The notes under the pieces were generated by a model. That model was not told the DNA's origin, did not search any database, and saw only the letters and a list, made by a program, of their open reading frames with translations. Positions 1-6,915 of a stretch of 44,742 bases of DNA are shown piece after piece; within the stretch, counting starts at the first letter, position 1, and each line of letters starts with the position of its first letter. Origin of the DNA: Candidatus Microgenomates bacterium (GTDB lineage: Bacteria; Patescibacteriota; Microgenomatia; UBA8517); contig JADHUT010000006.1 in assembly GCA_016784385.1 (NCBI GenBank), positions 1-44,742 of the forward strand. The letters are read 5' to 3'. Made by a program: the position numbers and the translations under genes.

Positions 1-1
1 G

Positions 2-271
2 CTCCCCCGGTAGGATTCGAACCTACAACCTTATTCTTACAGTTAACCCTCTTGTTACCAAAAGGCCTGGACTATCTCACCTCCCTCTAGGGGAGCCGGG
101 TATATAGTCTCTACACATTTACGAAAAATTTAAAAAATTTCGATTTAGCTCGGGATAGCCCTTTTTTTAAAAAAGGATTTCCCCGAATTAGCCCGGTTTT
201 CCACAATACATTGCTGTAAAGCGCTGCCTACATATTGACAGGAATCTGCTCTGCCATTGAGCTACAGGGGA
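2..271 (-). tRNA. tRNA-Asn(GUU), interrupted by a group I intron
   Basis: The exons are 271-238 and 39-2. Joined, they give a 72-nt cloverleaf: acceptor TCCCCTG pairs with CGGGGGA, D stem GCTC/GAGC, anticodon loop CTGTTAA (anticodon GTT at 34-36) and T arm GTAGG-TTCGAAT-CCTAC. Discriminator G is at base 2. Base 1 would be the first base after it, so an encoded CCA cannot be judged. Pair 27-43 is a G-A mismatch; the other arms are sound. The body closely resembles bacterial tRNA-Asn. A possible -10 (TATAAT on the minus strand) lies at 318-313. The intron splits the anticodon between positions 35 and 36. Confidence 0.9.
40..237 (-). ncRNA. Group I self-splicing intron in tRNA-Asn
   Basis: The 198-nt insert follows a U (base 238) and ends in G (base 40), as group I introns do. 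The 5' exon end CCUGU pairs with a guide GUAGG at 231-227, giving the diagnostic U-G pair at the splice site. A core block GGGGAAATCC...GGGCTATCCCGAG looks like the P4-P6 region. AGAGACTATA and GATAGTCC look like the two P7 strands. No reading frame lies inside, so it carries no homing endonuclease. It shares core blocks with the intron at 39395-39587. Confidence 0.88.
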
Positions 272-363
272 TTGGAATAACCAATCCTTGCGGATTGTAA
301 ACGTACAAGGAGGATTATATCATTTGTGGGGAAGCAGTTCTAGATTGGTGGTATGATTATTTT

Positions 364-585
364 ATGTCAACTTTTTTTAAAGAACACTTCTCCCGCTCAT
401 TTGTAAAAGCCATAACCTTCAGATTGTTAGTAATAGTTTCAAATGTAATTATCATTACAGTTGTGACAGGGGAGGCAAGGGTTGTATTTTCTGTAGTTTT
501 GGTTTCTACTATTGCAAATACAATTTTATATATTCTTCACGAGAGAGTTTGGAACAAAGTTAAATGGGGGAGAGGAAAACATTAA
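364..585 (+). CDS. Small DUF2061-like membrane protein
   Basis: A 73-residue protein with two predicted hydrophobic segments (about residues 20-36 and 42-58). The opening KAITFRLL and closing YILHERVWNKVKWG match the pattern of DUF2061, a family of small two-helix membrane proteins of unknown function. It stands alone after the tRNA and overlaps by 4 nt the 3' end of the convergent zinc-ribbon gene. An AAGGAGG lies about 50 nt upstream, too far to serve this ATG, and the frame is open back to it, so the start could be earlier at a non-ATG codon. Confidence 0.7.
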   Translation: MSTFFKEHFSRSFVKAITFRLLVIVSNVIIITVVTGEARVVFSVVLVSTIANTILYILHERVWNKVKWGRGKH

Positions 586-1406
586 CAACTAACATCTGCT
601 CCACAGTGTTGACAATTTGGTATTAATTGTCCAACAGGCCTTGTGTTTGTTGTTCCGCATGTCGGACAGTCAAAATTTAGAGATCCATATTCATCTTCTA
701 GTCCTGAAAAAATAAACTTTTCTGAATTTAAAGTAGTAATATTTGAAAAACTACTTTTTCCGTTTGGGCAACTTATGGAATTTTTTCCTAAAAAGCCACT
801 TTCTTGCATTTGTTGTATTACGAAGTGGTGGGGTACTCCTGTTCTGATCTGGTTAGCGAAATAAACTGCTCTTTGTTTTGTATGGTGGGTTGTTTGGATT
901 AGATTTATATCTTTTTGTGTTTTCCTTTTTATCCAAGAGATTATTTTAAATATGTTTTGGTCGTCATCCGTGATTGTGTAGAGCGTTTTTCTTTTGTGTT
1001 TTGGATTTACAACATCAGCATCAAACAAAATTGCTGAGTTTAAAACTACCTTTTCTCCATCTGGAGTATATGCAATTTTATGAATTATTACCTTTGCACA
1101 AGGATATTCATCTATAAGAGGCGGACTGATCCAAAGAGCCATTCCTTCGTTGGTTTGACTTGCCCAATCTTGCAACTTGAACGCAACTTCTTTTTCCACC
1201 CCGTCAGCCACAAAGTCTAATACTGGTTTTTGTGTGTTTGGATCAATTAACATATCATTTTGTACCCGGAAGAAGTATGAATCTGGTTTACGATGGGTTT
1301 CTTGAGAGATAGATACAAGTTCAGCAATTAAACTGTTTTGTTCTTGTGAGTTCCAAGTTTTTGAAAATCTTGAAACAGTTTTTACTGGTGTCTCTTTGTA
1401 ACTCAT
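582..1406 (-). CDS. Unknown protein with C-terminal zinc ribbon, behind a cobalamin riboswitch
   Basis: A 274-residue soluble protein with no signal or membrane segment. The C-terminus has two CxxC pairs (CPTC and CQHC, about 20 residues apart), which suggests a zinc ribbon. A central stretch MALWISPPLIDEYPCAKVII followed by a line on gene-encoded product (GEKVVLNSAILFD) looks folded and conserved, but I do not recognise the family. The start at 1406 is preferred over the ATG at 1427 because AGGAAAAC sits just before it. The cobalamin riboswitch core at 1505-1431 ends about 20 nt before this ribosome site, so expression probably responds to cobalamin. It could be a cobalamin-related handling or sensing protein, but nothing in the sequence proves that. 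Confidence 0.75.
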   Translation of the reverse strand: MSYKETPVKTVSRFSKTWNSQEQNSLIAELVSISQETHRKPDSYFFRVQNDMLIDPNTQKPVLDFVADGVEKEVAFKLQDWASQTNEGMALWISPPLIDEYPCAKVIIHKIAYTPDGEKVVLNSAILFDADVVNPKHKRKTLYTITDDDQNIFKIISWIKRKTQKDINLIQTTHHTKQRAVYFANQIRTGVPHHFVIQQMQESGFLGKNSISCPNGKSSFSNITTLNSEKFIFSGLEDEYGSLNFDCPTCGTTNTRPVGQLIPNCQHCGADVSC

Positions 1407-1430
1407 ATGTTTTCCTGCTCGGGACATTTT

Positions 1431-1505
1431 AAGTTGCTAGTTTTCCGGCTAAACGGTTGCGGCACAGCTCCTGAATTTCACAGGATTCCTTAAACACAAC
1501 TTGTC
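1431..1505 (-). promoter_or_regulatory. Cobalamin riboswitch core (B12 box), compact form
   Basis: On the minus strand, 1481-1453 holds GTGAAATTCAGGAGCTGTGC followed at once by CGCAACCGT. With the preceding GGAATCCT this reproduces the conserved B12-box core of cobalamin riboswitches: a GUGAAAUUC hairpin closed by CCUG/CAGG, then GCUGUGCCGCAACCGU. Flanking AGTTG/CAACT (about 1501-1497 and 1436-1432) can close the element. It is smaller than the classical AdoCbl riboswitch because the usual P2-P3 arm is absent or very short. It lies directly before the ribosome site of the zinc-ribbon gene, so translational control is plausible. Confidence 0.8.
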
Positions 1506-1602
1506 AAAATTCATAGTAACTAGTTTTTAAAAAACAAACAAGTATGCAAAGAACAACAAATTTGGATAGTTTTTGAAAGTTTTCGTGATATTATTAATTA
1601 AC

Positions 1603-2127
1603 GTGGGTATTAAATTAGCTGTTCATGACAAGGCTTCTTTACTTCGTTCTGTTGTTCTTTCTGCAAATGATGGAATAATAACCACCTTTGCAATAGTTAC
1701 AGGCTCTCTAGGAGCTTCTCTCTCACCAACAGTGGTACTTATCTTAGGTTTTGCAAACCTTTTCGCTGATGGTTTTTCCATGGCCACAGGGAATTATCTA
1801 GGTATTAAAAGTGAAATTGAGTTGGAAAAGAAAGAAGGCCAAAACATTTCAATTGGAAACAAACCAATGAAAAATGGAATAATTACATTTTTTTCATTTG
1901 TGGTTGCGGGTTTTGTCCCACTTTTTCCTTATGTATTGAAGTTAAAAAATAGTTTTGTATTTTCCTGTGTTCTTGTTGCAATAACCTTGATAGTAGTTGG
2001 GTTCATTAGAGGAGTATACACAGGAAAAAACAAGTTAAAAATAGCCACAGAAAACTTGATTATTGGAGGACTGGCCGCAGTAGTTGCATATGGAGTTGGA
2101 TTTTTGGTTGATAAATATTTGATATAA
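1603..2127 (+). CDS. VIT/CCC1-family Fe/Mn transporter
   Basis: Multi-pass membrane protein of the VIT1/CCC1 family, which moves Fe2+ or Mn2+ across membranes. Hallmarks are LRSVVLSANDGIITTFAIVT in the first helix and ANLFADGFSMATGNYLGIKS in the second, followed by the short cytoplasmic EIELEKKE stretch and three more helices. At about 174 residues it is short, and the usual long metal-binding loop is reduced. The start is uncertain: GTG at 1603 gives the family-like N-terminus; TTG at 1573 would add ten hydrophobic residues. No ribosome site is seen. It is divergent from the riboswitch-controlled gene. Confidence 0.8.
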   Translation: MGIKLAVHDKASLLRSVVLSANDGIITTFAIVTGSLGASLSPTVVLILGFANLFADGFSMATGNYLGIKSEIELEKKEGQNISIGNKPMKNGIITFFSFVVAGFVPLFPYVLKLKNSFVFSCVLVAITLIVVGFIRGVYTGKNKLKIATENLIIGGLAAVVAYGVGFLVDKYLI

Positions 2128-2182
2128 AAATTGTTTCTACATACAAAGGAGGTGAAAATTAAAACTAAAGTTTAAAAAAAAT

Positions 2183-2362
2183 ATGATAAAAAATAAAAAA
2201 GATGTTAAAAAAGTTTCTATGTATTTAATGAAAGGAGCATTGTTGGCAACTGTTATGGCAGCTGTTGGATACTTAGGGTATGACATATGGCTTGCTTCAA
2301 CTCAGTGGTTATTGGTAGCTGCGGTAATGGCACTTTTTGGAGTATATATGAAGCTGGGTTGA
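2183..2362 (+). CDS. Small two-helix membrane protein
   Basis: A 59-residue frame opening MIKNKKDVKKVSMYLMKGAL, then hydrophobic segments around residues 18-34 and 42-57. A basic head and two helices fit a tiny inner-membrane protein; family not recognised. A near-perfect anti-16S match, AAAGGAGGTGA at 2145-2155, lies 27 nt before the ATG, too far for normal initiation. It could instead serve a 7-codon GTG leader at 2152-2175. The stop codon lies within a 6-bp GC hairpin (GCTGGG...CCCAGC, 2353-2369) with no T tract. Confidence 0.6.
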   Translation: MIKNKKDVKKVSMYLMKGALLATVMAAVGYLGYDIWLASTQWLLVAAVMALFGVYMKLG

Positions 2363-2449
2363 GCCCAGCGGTAATTGTGCGTTAAATATGCGGAGAATAT
2401 AGATATATTGACAACTCATAGTTTGTAATGTATCTTAAATCAATAGTCA

Positions 2450-2947
2450 ATGAGATTTAAAATGAAAGACATTGTAGTTGGAATAGTAGTCATTGCAGTT
2501 GTTGTAACAACGGCCCTTATTTACAAAAATTTAAAATCTCCAAAAACACTTCCCAAAGTCATTGATTCAACCTCAAAGCAAGATTTCATGAATGAGTTTA
2601 ATATGGAAATTCCTGATGATTTGGACTCAGTTGAGCTGAAAGATGTGACAGGGGGAATGGGTAGAGGAATAGCAACTCGAAAATTTGAAGGTACTTTTAC
2701 CCACACAGTACTGGCAGATTTACCTGATTTGGAAACTGGTTTCTATGAAGGCTGGTTGGTCAGGGGAGAAGTTGGGAATAGCAACTTTGGTTTTATCTCA
2801 ACAGGAAAGCTTAAGGTTGCAAAGGGAGGATTTTTGTTAGAATTTAGCTCGGGTACAGATTATTCAGATTACGGTGGTGTTGTGGTAACAGAGGAGTTAA
2901 TCTTTGACAAGACTCCTGAAATACACATTCTAGAAGGTTCTTTTTAA
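2450..2947 (+). CDS. Single-pass membrane protein with extracytoplasmic domain
   Basis: 165 residues: a short basic N-terminus, one hydrophobic helix (about residues 8-26), then an outside domain. The domain has the order FTHTVLADLPDLETGFYEGW, a FISTGKLKVAKGGF strand pair and a closing VVVTEELIFDKTPEIHILEG. This resembles the exported domain of anti-sigma-K (RskA-like) proteins, but no partner sigma factor is nearby. It lies just ahead of the redox cluster with a 25-nt gap. Function unproven. Confidence 0.7.
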   Translation: MRFKMKDIVVGIVVIAVVVTTALIYKNLKSPKTLPKVIDSTSKQDFMNEFNMEIPDDLDSVELKDVTGGMGRGIATRKFEGTFTHTVLADLPDLETGFYEGWLVRGEVGNSNFGFISTGKLKVAKGGFLLEFSSGTDYSDYGGVVVTEELIFDKTPEIHILEGSF

Positions 2948-2972
2948 TTTTTTTGTCTGGTATACTCATTTG

Positions 2973-3713
2973 ATGGTTGAGGTAAGTATTCCAATAGCTT
3001 TCGTTGCGGGGTTAGTTTCTTTTTTTGCTCCATGTGTGGTTCCTTTGATTCCTGCATATGTTGGCTATGTTACAGGAGTTTCTTTGTCTGAGCTCAAAAA
3101 AAATGGACACAAACCGTATTTCAAAAAGATATTAATCTCATCTATTTTTTACATACTTGGTTTTTCAATAGTTTTTGTCCTTTTGGGTTCAATCACAGCA
3201 GGTGTTGGAGTAGTACTTCGCAGAAACGGCCAATTAATACAAAGGATTGGTGGAATAATAATAATTATTCTTGGCTTGCAGTTTGCAGATGTTTTCAAGC
3301 TTCCTTTCTTGAATTATCAAAAACAATTTAAAATCCCAGCTTGGATTGATAAACTAGGAAATTTAAGATCTTTCTTTTTAGGGTTGGTTTTTGCAATAGT
3401 TTGGACCCCGTGTGTTGGAGCAATATTGGGGTCAATTCTGGCACTTTCCATTTCAACCCAAACTGCACTAGGAGGAGCAGTGCTTTTGTTTGTATATTCT
3501 CTTGGAATTTCTATTCCATTTTTAATAATCTCTCTTACTCTAGCCTCCGCTCCGAAGTATATTTCTTGGATTGGCAAACACATTGGAATTATTTCAAAGA
3601 TTGCAGGAATACTACTAGCCATTTTGGGAGTACTACTTTTAACTGACACATACAAATATCTTAATTCATGGCTGTTTGAAGTTGCTTTCAAGTTTGGGTT
3701 TAGAGTAAGATGA
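2973..3713 (+). CDS. ccdA: CcdA/DsbD-type thiol-disulfide transporter
   Basis: Membrane protein that carries electrons from cytoplasmic thioredoxin to extracytoplasmic thiol proteins. About six hydrophobic helices. The two functional cysteines sit in family motifs: FFAPCVVPLIPAY (Cys21) in helix 1 and VWTPCVGAIL (Cys147) in helix 4. Length (246 aa) is normal for CcdA. ATG 2973 is chosen over TTG 2970; TATACT at 2961-2966 lies 6 nt before it, so the gene may be leaderless. The thioredoxin-cupredoxin and glutaredoxin genes follow directly and are its likely partners. Confidence 0.9.
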   Translation: MVEVSIPIAFVAGLVSFFAPCVVPLIPAYVGYVTGVSLSELKKNGHKPYFKKILISSIFYILGFSIVFVLLGSITAGVGVVLRRNGQLIQRIGGIIIIILGLQFADVFKLPFLNYQKQFKIPAWIDKLGNLRSFFLGLVFAIVWTPCVGAILGSILALSISTQTALGGAVLLFVYSLGISIPFLIISLTLASAPKYISWIGKHIGIISKIAGILLAILGVLLLTDTYKYLNSWLFEVAFKFGFRVR

Positions 3714-3732
3714 GTATGGCTTTATTTAGATA

Positions 3733-4551
3733 ATGAGAAAATTTACTCTCATATTTGTTCTTCTTGTTTTAACTGCATCTTTCGTGGTTGTGTTTTTATA
3801 TTTTGCCAGTAGTAAAAAAACTTTAATTCCAAATCAAACTGGTACCCAAACATCTGTTGAAGATATCCAAAAGTACAACGGGGTAGATATGGGGCCCTCT
3901 GTTTATGAAGATTACACCGCTGAGGCATATGATGAAGCTTTAAAAGAAGGAAGGGTGGTTTTTCTATATTTCACCGCAAACTGGTGTCCAATTTGTAGAG
4001 AACAAGAACCTATTAATAGGGAAGTTTTTGAAAATTTGAGTAAGGTTGGTGTGGTTGGACTGAGAGTTCATATTTTGGACTCTGAAACGACCGATGAAAC
4101 AGAAAGTTTAGCAAAAAAATTTGATGTAAACTACCAACATACTTATGTAATATTGGACTCTCTTGGTGCAGTAAATTACAAATACACAGGACCTTTGGAA
4201 AAGTCGGTCATCATTGAAAAGATTTTAGATGTCACTAAAAGTATTCAACAGGGTGAGGACAACAAAAGTGACGTAGTAAAAATTGAGGTTGTTGCTCAAG
4301 AGTTTAGTTTTACCTTGCCAGAGACAGAGATATTGCAAGGTCAAGAGATAGAACTGACCCTAAAAAATGAAGGTAAGATGATTCACGATCTGGTAATTGA
4401 CGAGCTTGGAGTGACAACTAGCAATGTTCTCCCAGGTGAAAGTGTAGTTATTAATTTTACAGTTCCAGAAAATATTGGAAGTTTAGATTATTATTGTAGT
4501 ATTGGAAACCACAAATTCCTTGGAATGAGTGGTAGTATAGAAGTGAGGTGA
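3733..4551 (+). CDS. Membrane-anchored thioredoxin-cupredoxin fusion
   Basis: 272 residues in three parts. An N-terminal signal anchor spans residues 5-25. A thioredoxin-fold domain (about 55-170) has active site WCPIC at 84-88, as in the DsbD C-terminal domain. A cupredoxin domain (about 180-272) has a full type I copper ligand set: His218 in MIHDL, then Cys255, His260 and Met265 in YYCSIGNHKFLGM. The product should face the outside of the membrane. CcdA, encoded 20 nt upstream, is the expected electron donor. The fusion suggests a role in copper handling, metallation or extracellular redox; the substrate is unknown. Confidence 0.85.
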   Translation: MRKFTLIFVLLVLTASFVVVFLYFASSKKTLIPNQTGTQTSVEDIQKYNGVDMGPSVYEDYTAEAYDEALKEGRVVFLYFTANWCPICREQEPINREVFENLSKVGVVGLRVHILDSETTDETESLAKKFDVNYQHTYVILDSLGAVNYKYTGPLEKSVIIEKILDVTKSIQQGEDNKSDVVKIEVVAQEFSFTLPETEILQGQEIELTLKNEGKMIHDLVIDELGVTTSNVLPGESVVINFTVPENIGSLDYYCSIGNHKFLGMSGSIEVR

Positions 4552-4558
4552 AATTTAT

Positions 4559-4807
4559 ATGCAAGTAATAGTATATTCAACAACAACATGCCCATATTGT
4601 AAGATGTTAAAAGATTATTTGACTGAAAAGAAAATTTCTTTCGTTGAAAAGTTAGTAGATCAAGATGACGCCGCAAAGGAAGAAATGGTTAAAAGCTCGG
4701 GAGGATTTTTAGGAGTTCCTTTTTCTGTAATTACAAAAGATGATGGAGAAAAGCAAACAGTTTTTGGTTTTGACAAAGGAAAACTAGGTTCAATATTGGG
4801 AGTATGA
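4559..4807 (+). CDS. Glutaredoxin-like protein
   Basis: 82-residue thioredoxin-fold oxidoreductase with the classic dithiol motif CPYC at residues 11-14, a cis-proline context GVPFSVI, and GFDKGKL at the C-terminus where glutaredoxins bind glutathione or a partner. It begins 7 nt after the thioredoxin-cupredoxin gene and belongs to the same operon. It is cytoplasmic, so it may feed reducing power towards CcdA or serve ribonucleotide reductase. Confidence 0.88.
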   Translation: MQVIVYSTTTCPYCKMLKDYLTEKKISFVEKLVDQDDAAKEEMVKSSGGFLGVPFSVITKDDGEKQTVFGFDKGKLGSILGV

Positions 4808-4818
4808 TTTATTGAAAA

Positions 4819-5475
4819 ATGATTTTTGTAAATTTTAAAACTTATGAAAAAGGTACAGGGGCGGCCGCTTTGGAAACTGTAAAGATTTTGGAAGAAGTTT
4901 CAAAAAGTTCTGGGGTTAAAATAATTCCTGTAGTTCAACCTTCTGATGTTGCCGAAATTACCCAAGCTGTTTCTTTAGAAGTTTGGGTACAAAAGATTGA
5001 CCCTGTAGAGTACGGGGCACACACAGGTAGTATTATTCCTGAAGCTGTAGTTGAAGACGGTGCAATGGGAACATTTCTAAACCATTCTGAGGGTAAAATT
5101 GACTTTGAAACTTTAGCAAAAGCACACGACAGGGCAAAAGAGGTGGACTTAAAAACATTAATTTTTGCAAGTGACATTGTCGAGCTTGAGAACATAAGCT
5201 CCTTGACCCCAAACTTTGTTTCATATGAACCAGCAGAACTAATAGGTAGTTCAACCACTTCAGTAACCCAGGCTAAACCTGAAATAGTGAAAAAGGCTGC
5301 AGAAATATCAAGAAATGCAGGAATTCCATTAATTGTAGGGGCTGGAGTACACAGCAGGGAAGACGTTAAAAAAAGTTTGGAGTTGGGGGCTGTTGGGGTG
5401 GCAGTTGCATCTGACATCATGAACGCCACCGATCCTAAAAAAGAACTCTTGGATTTGGTGGAGGGGTTTAAGTAA
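4819..5475 (+). CDS. tpiA: Triosephosphate isomerase, archaeal type
   Basis: Interconverts dihydroxyacetone phosphate and glyceraldehyde 3-phosphate. At 218 residues it is shorter than bacterial TIM (about 250) and carries the archaeal signature set: VNFKTYEKGTG at the start, KIDPVEYGAHTGSIIPEAV, GTFLNHSE, SYEPAELIG and VGAGVHSREDV. Catalytic residues are Lys7, His89 and Glu137. It opens the central-carbon cluster, 11 nt after the glutaredoxin gene. A TATGAT at 4803-4808 ends 10 nt before the ATG and could be its own promoter. Confidence 0.93.
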   Translation: MIFVNFKTYEKGTGAAALETVKILEEVSKSSGVKIIPVVQPSDVAEITQAVSLEVWVQKIDPVEYGAHTGSIIPEAVVEDGAMGTFLNHSEGKIDFETLAKAHDRAKEVDLKTLIFASDIVELENISSLTPNFVSYEPAELIGSSTTSVTQAKPEIVKKAAEISRNAGIPLIVGAGVHSREDVKKSLELGAVGVAVASDIMNATDPKKELLDLVEGFK

Positions 5476-5504
5476 TTGACAATATGACAAATTTGTCATA
5501 ATAT
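5476..5504 (+). promoter_or_regulatory. Promoter with palindromic operator of the RelE/HigA module
   Basis: TTGACA at 5476-5481, a 17-nt spacer and TAATAT at 5499-5504 form a consensus-like promoter. The spacer holds the perfect 18-bp palindrome TATGACAAATTTGTCATA (5483-5500), a likely autoregulatory operator for the HTH antitoxin. The toxin ATG starts only 4 nt after the -10, so the transcript would be leaderless, or a -10 at 5497-5502 (CATAAT) is used. Confidence 0.75.
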
Positions 5505-5508
5505 CTTT

Positions 5509-5817
5509 ATGAAGGTTATTTATGATGACAGGTACAAAAAGTTTGTAAAGAATTTGTCGAGCTTGGATCAAGGTAAAATTTTAAGATACCAGGATCTTTT
5601 TTCAGATTATGGATTTAAGTTATCATCAAAATATTTAAAAAAATTAGATAATAACTTGTGGGAGTTAAGACCTGGGAACTTAAGGTTGTTAGTAGGTAAG
5701 GTAAGGAGCTTGGGTTTAACAGTTTTTGTACACGTATTCAAGAAAAAGAGTCAAAAGACTCCCAAAAAAGAAACAAAAACAGCACAAAGGAGATTAAACG
5801 AATATGAAAAAAGTTAA
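5509..5817 (+). CDS. RelE/HigB-like toxin
   Basis: 102-residue basic protein resembling RelE/HigB (phage Gp49-like) mRNA interferases: MKVIYDDRYKKFVKNL start, central KYLKKLDNNLWELRPGNLRL, and a strand followed by a Lys-rich tail (FKKKSQKTPKKE...RRLNEY). These toxins cleave mRNA on the ribosome. Its 3' end overlaps the antitoxin gene by 14 nt, and the toxin-first order matches higBA. It is inserted between tpiA and rpiB. Confidence 0.85.
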   Translation: MKVIYDDRYKKFVKNLSSLDQGKILRYQDLFSDYGFKLSSKYLKKLDNNLWELRPGNLRLLVGKVRSLGLTVFVHVFKKKSQKTPKKETKTAQRRLNEYEKS

Positions 5818-6091
5818 ATGGACAACACACAAGGAATTTAAAAAAGAATTGCTTTCTAATCCTAAAACAAAGAAGGCATACGATGATTTGGAAACAGAGT
5901 TCCAAATCTCTAGACAAATTATAAACGCAAGATTAAAAAATAAAATGACACAGGAAGATCTTGCAAAAAAGGCTAATACCGCACAGGCGGTGATATCAAG
6001 GCTTGAAGGAATGAACGCAAAACCATCAATTTCTCTTTTGGCGAGAGTAGCAAGAGCGCTAGATACTAAAATTGAATTATCGATACAATGA
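5804..6091 (+). CDS. HigA-like XRE-family antitoxin
   Basis: 95 residues. An N-terminal helical part binds the toxin in this family (KEFKKELLSNPKTKKAYDDLE). It is followed by a Cro/C1-type helix-turn-helix at about residues 38-90: MTQEDLAKKANTAQAVISRL, then IEGMNAKPSISLLARVARAL-like recognition and capping helices. It should neutralise the preceding toxin and bind the palindrome at 5483-5500. It overlaps rpiB by 4 nt (ATGA), so the TA operon reads into carbon metabolism. Confidence 0.88.
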   Translation: MKKVKWTTHKEFKKELLSNPKTKKAYDDLETEFQISRQIINARLKNKMTQEDLAKKANTAQAVISRLEGMNAKPSISLLARVARALDTKIELSIQ

Positions 6092-6537
6092 AAATATTTC
6101 TAGGAGCAGACCACAGAGGGTATGAGTTAAAAGAAAAAATTGCCTCATGGCTTTTTGAACTTGAGGTTGATTTTGAAGATTTAGGAGCAGACCATCTGGA
6201 CGAAGGTGACGATTATTCAAAATATGCAACTGAGGTAGCTTCATTGGTTGCAAAAAGACCAGGATCAAAAGGAGTACTCCTTTGTGGGAGTGGTGTTGGA
6301 GTTGAGGTTATGGCAAATAAATTTGATGGAATTAGAGCTGCAATTGGAAAGAGTGCGGGACAAGTTAAAGCAGGAAGAGAAGATGATGATATGAATGTAT
6401 TAGTAATTGCATCTGACTTTACTTTAGAGCGTCAAGCCAAAGGAATGTTGATTGCATTTTTGGAAACCAAGTACCAAAAAAATGTCAGGCATGAAAGAAG
6501 GCTTGATGAGATAGAAAAGATTGAGGCAAATAATTAG
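6088..6537 (+). CDS. rpiB: Ribose-5-phosphate isomerase B
   Basis: 149-residue RpiB/LacAB-family enzyme that interconverts ribose 5-phosphate and ribulose 5-phosphate in the non-oxidative pentose phosphate pathway. The family opening LGADHRGYELKEKI, the anion-hole loop LLCGSGVGVEVMANK and the late VLVIASDFT are present. The active-site Cys is in CGSG. It is coupled by a 4-nt overlap to the HigA-like antitoxin. It is a logical partner of the transketolase downstream. Confidence 0.9.
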   Translation: MKIFLGADHRGYELKEKIASWLFELEVDFEDLGADHLDEGDDYSKYATEVASLVAKRPGSKGVLLCGSGVGVEVMANKFDGIRAAIGKSAGQVKAGREDDDMNVLVIASDFTLERQAKGMLIAFLETKYQKNVRHERRLDEIEKIEANN

Positions 6538-6797
6538 TCTTCTGTGTGTGGATTTATAATTATTCCTCCATGGTTTAATACAGTAACTTCTGTTGGGGAA
6601 GATATGGGGTTGTATTCACTATTGATAACACAAGGTGAGTTACTCCATGCAGTATTACCAGCAGAACAATTTCTTTGAATTGGATAGGCCTTTCCGCCTG
6701 TTGTGGCATCGTCTAATCCGATTACGGTGGCAGTCATACCTTCGAACTCGGAAGACCTTTCAGCTTTTGTACAACCTTCACATATTTTTACACTCAT
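6534..6797 (-). CDS. Small hypothetical protein
   Basis: 87 residues, no membrane segment, four cysteines (CEGC near the N-terminus, later single cysteines at NCSAGN and SPCVI). It overlaps the 3' end of rpiB by 4 nt on the opposite strand. Not recognised. Two other lone small minus-strand genes in the window (36958-37197 and 40911-41147) are similar in size and cysteine content but not clearly in sequence. Confidence 0.5.
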   Translation of the reverse strand: MSVKICEGCTKAERSSEFEGMTATVIGLDDATTGGKAYPIQRNCSAGNTAWSNSPCVINSEYNPISSPTEVTVLNHGGIIINPHTED

Positions 6798-6915
6798 GCG
6801 ATGGAATATATCATATGCAAATAGAAAAAGCCACTGATTAGACTCTGATGTATTTTGTTAGTGGCACAGCCTAAAGATTAATGAATGTTAATTAATGTAG
6901 TGGTAGTATAGATAC

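Noticed and set aside
2353-2369. Terminator at the end of the small membrane gene
   Set aside because: The GC hairpin has no following T tract, so it was noted only as a hairpin.
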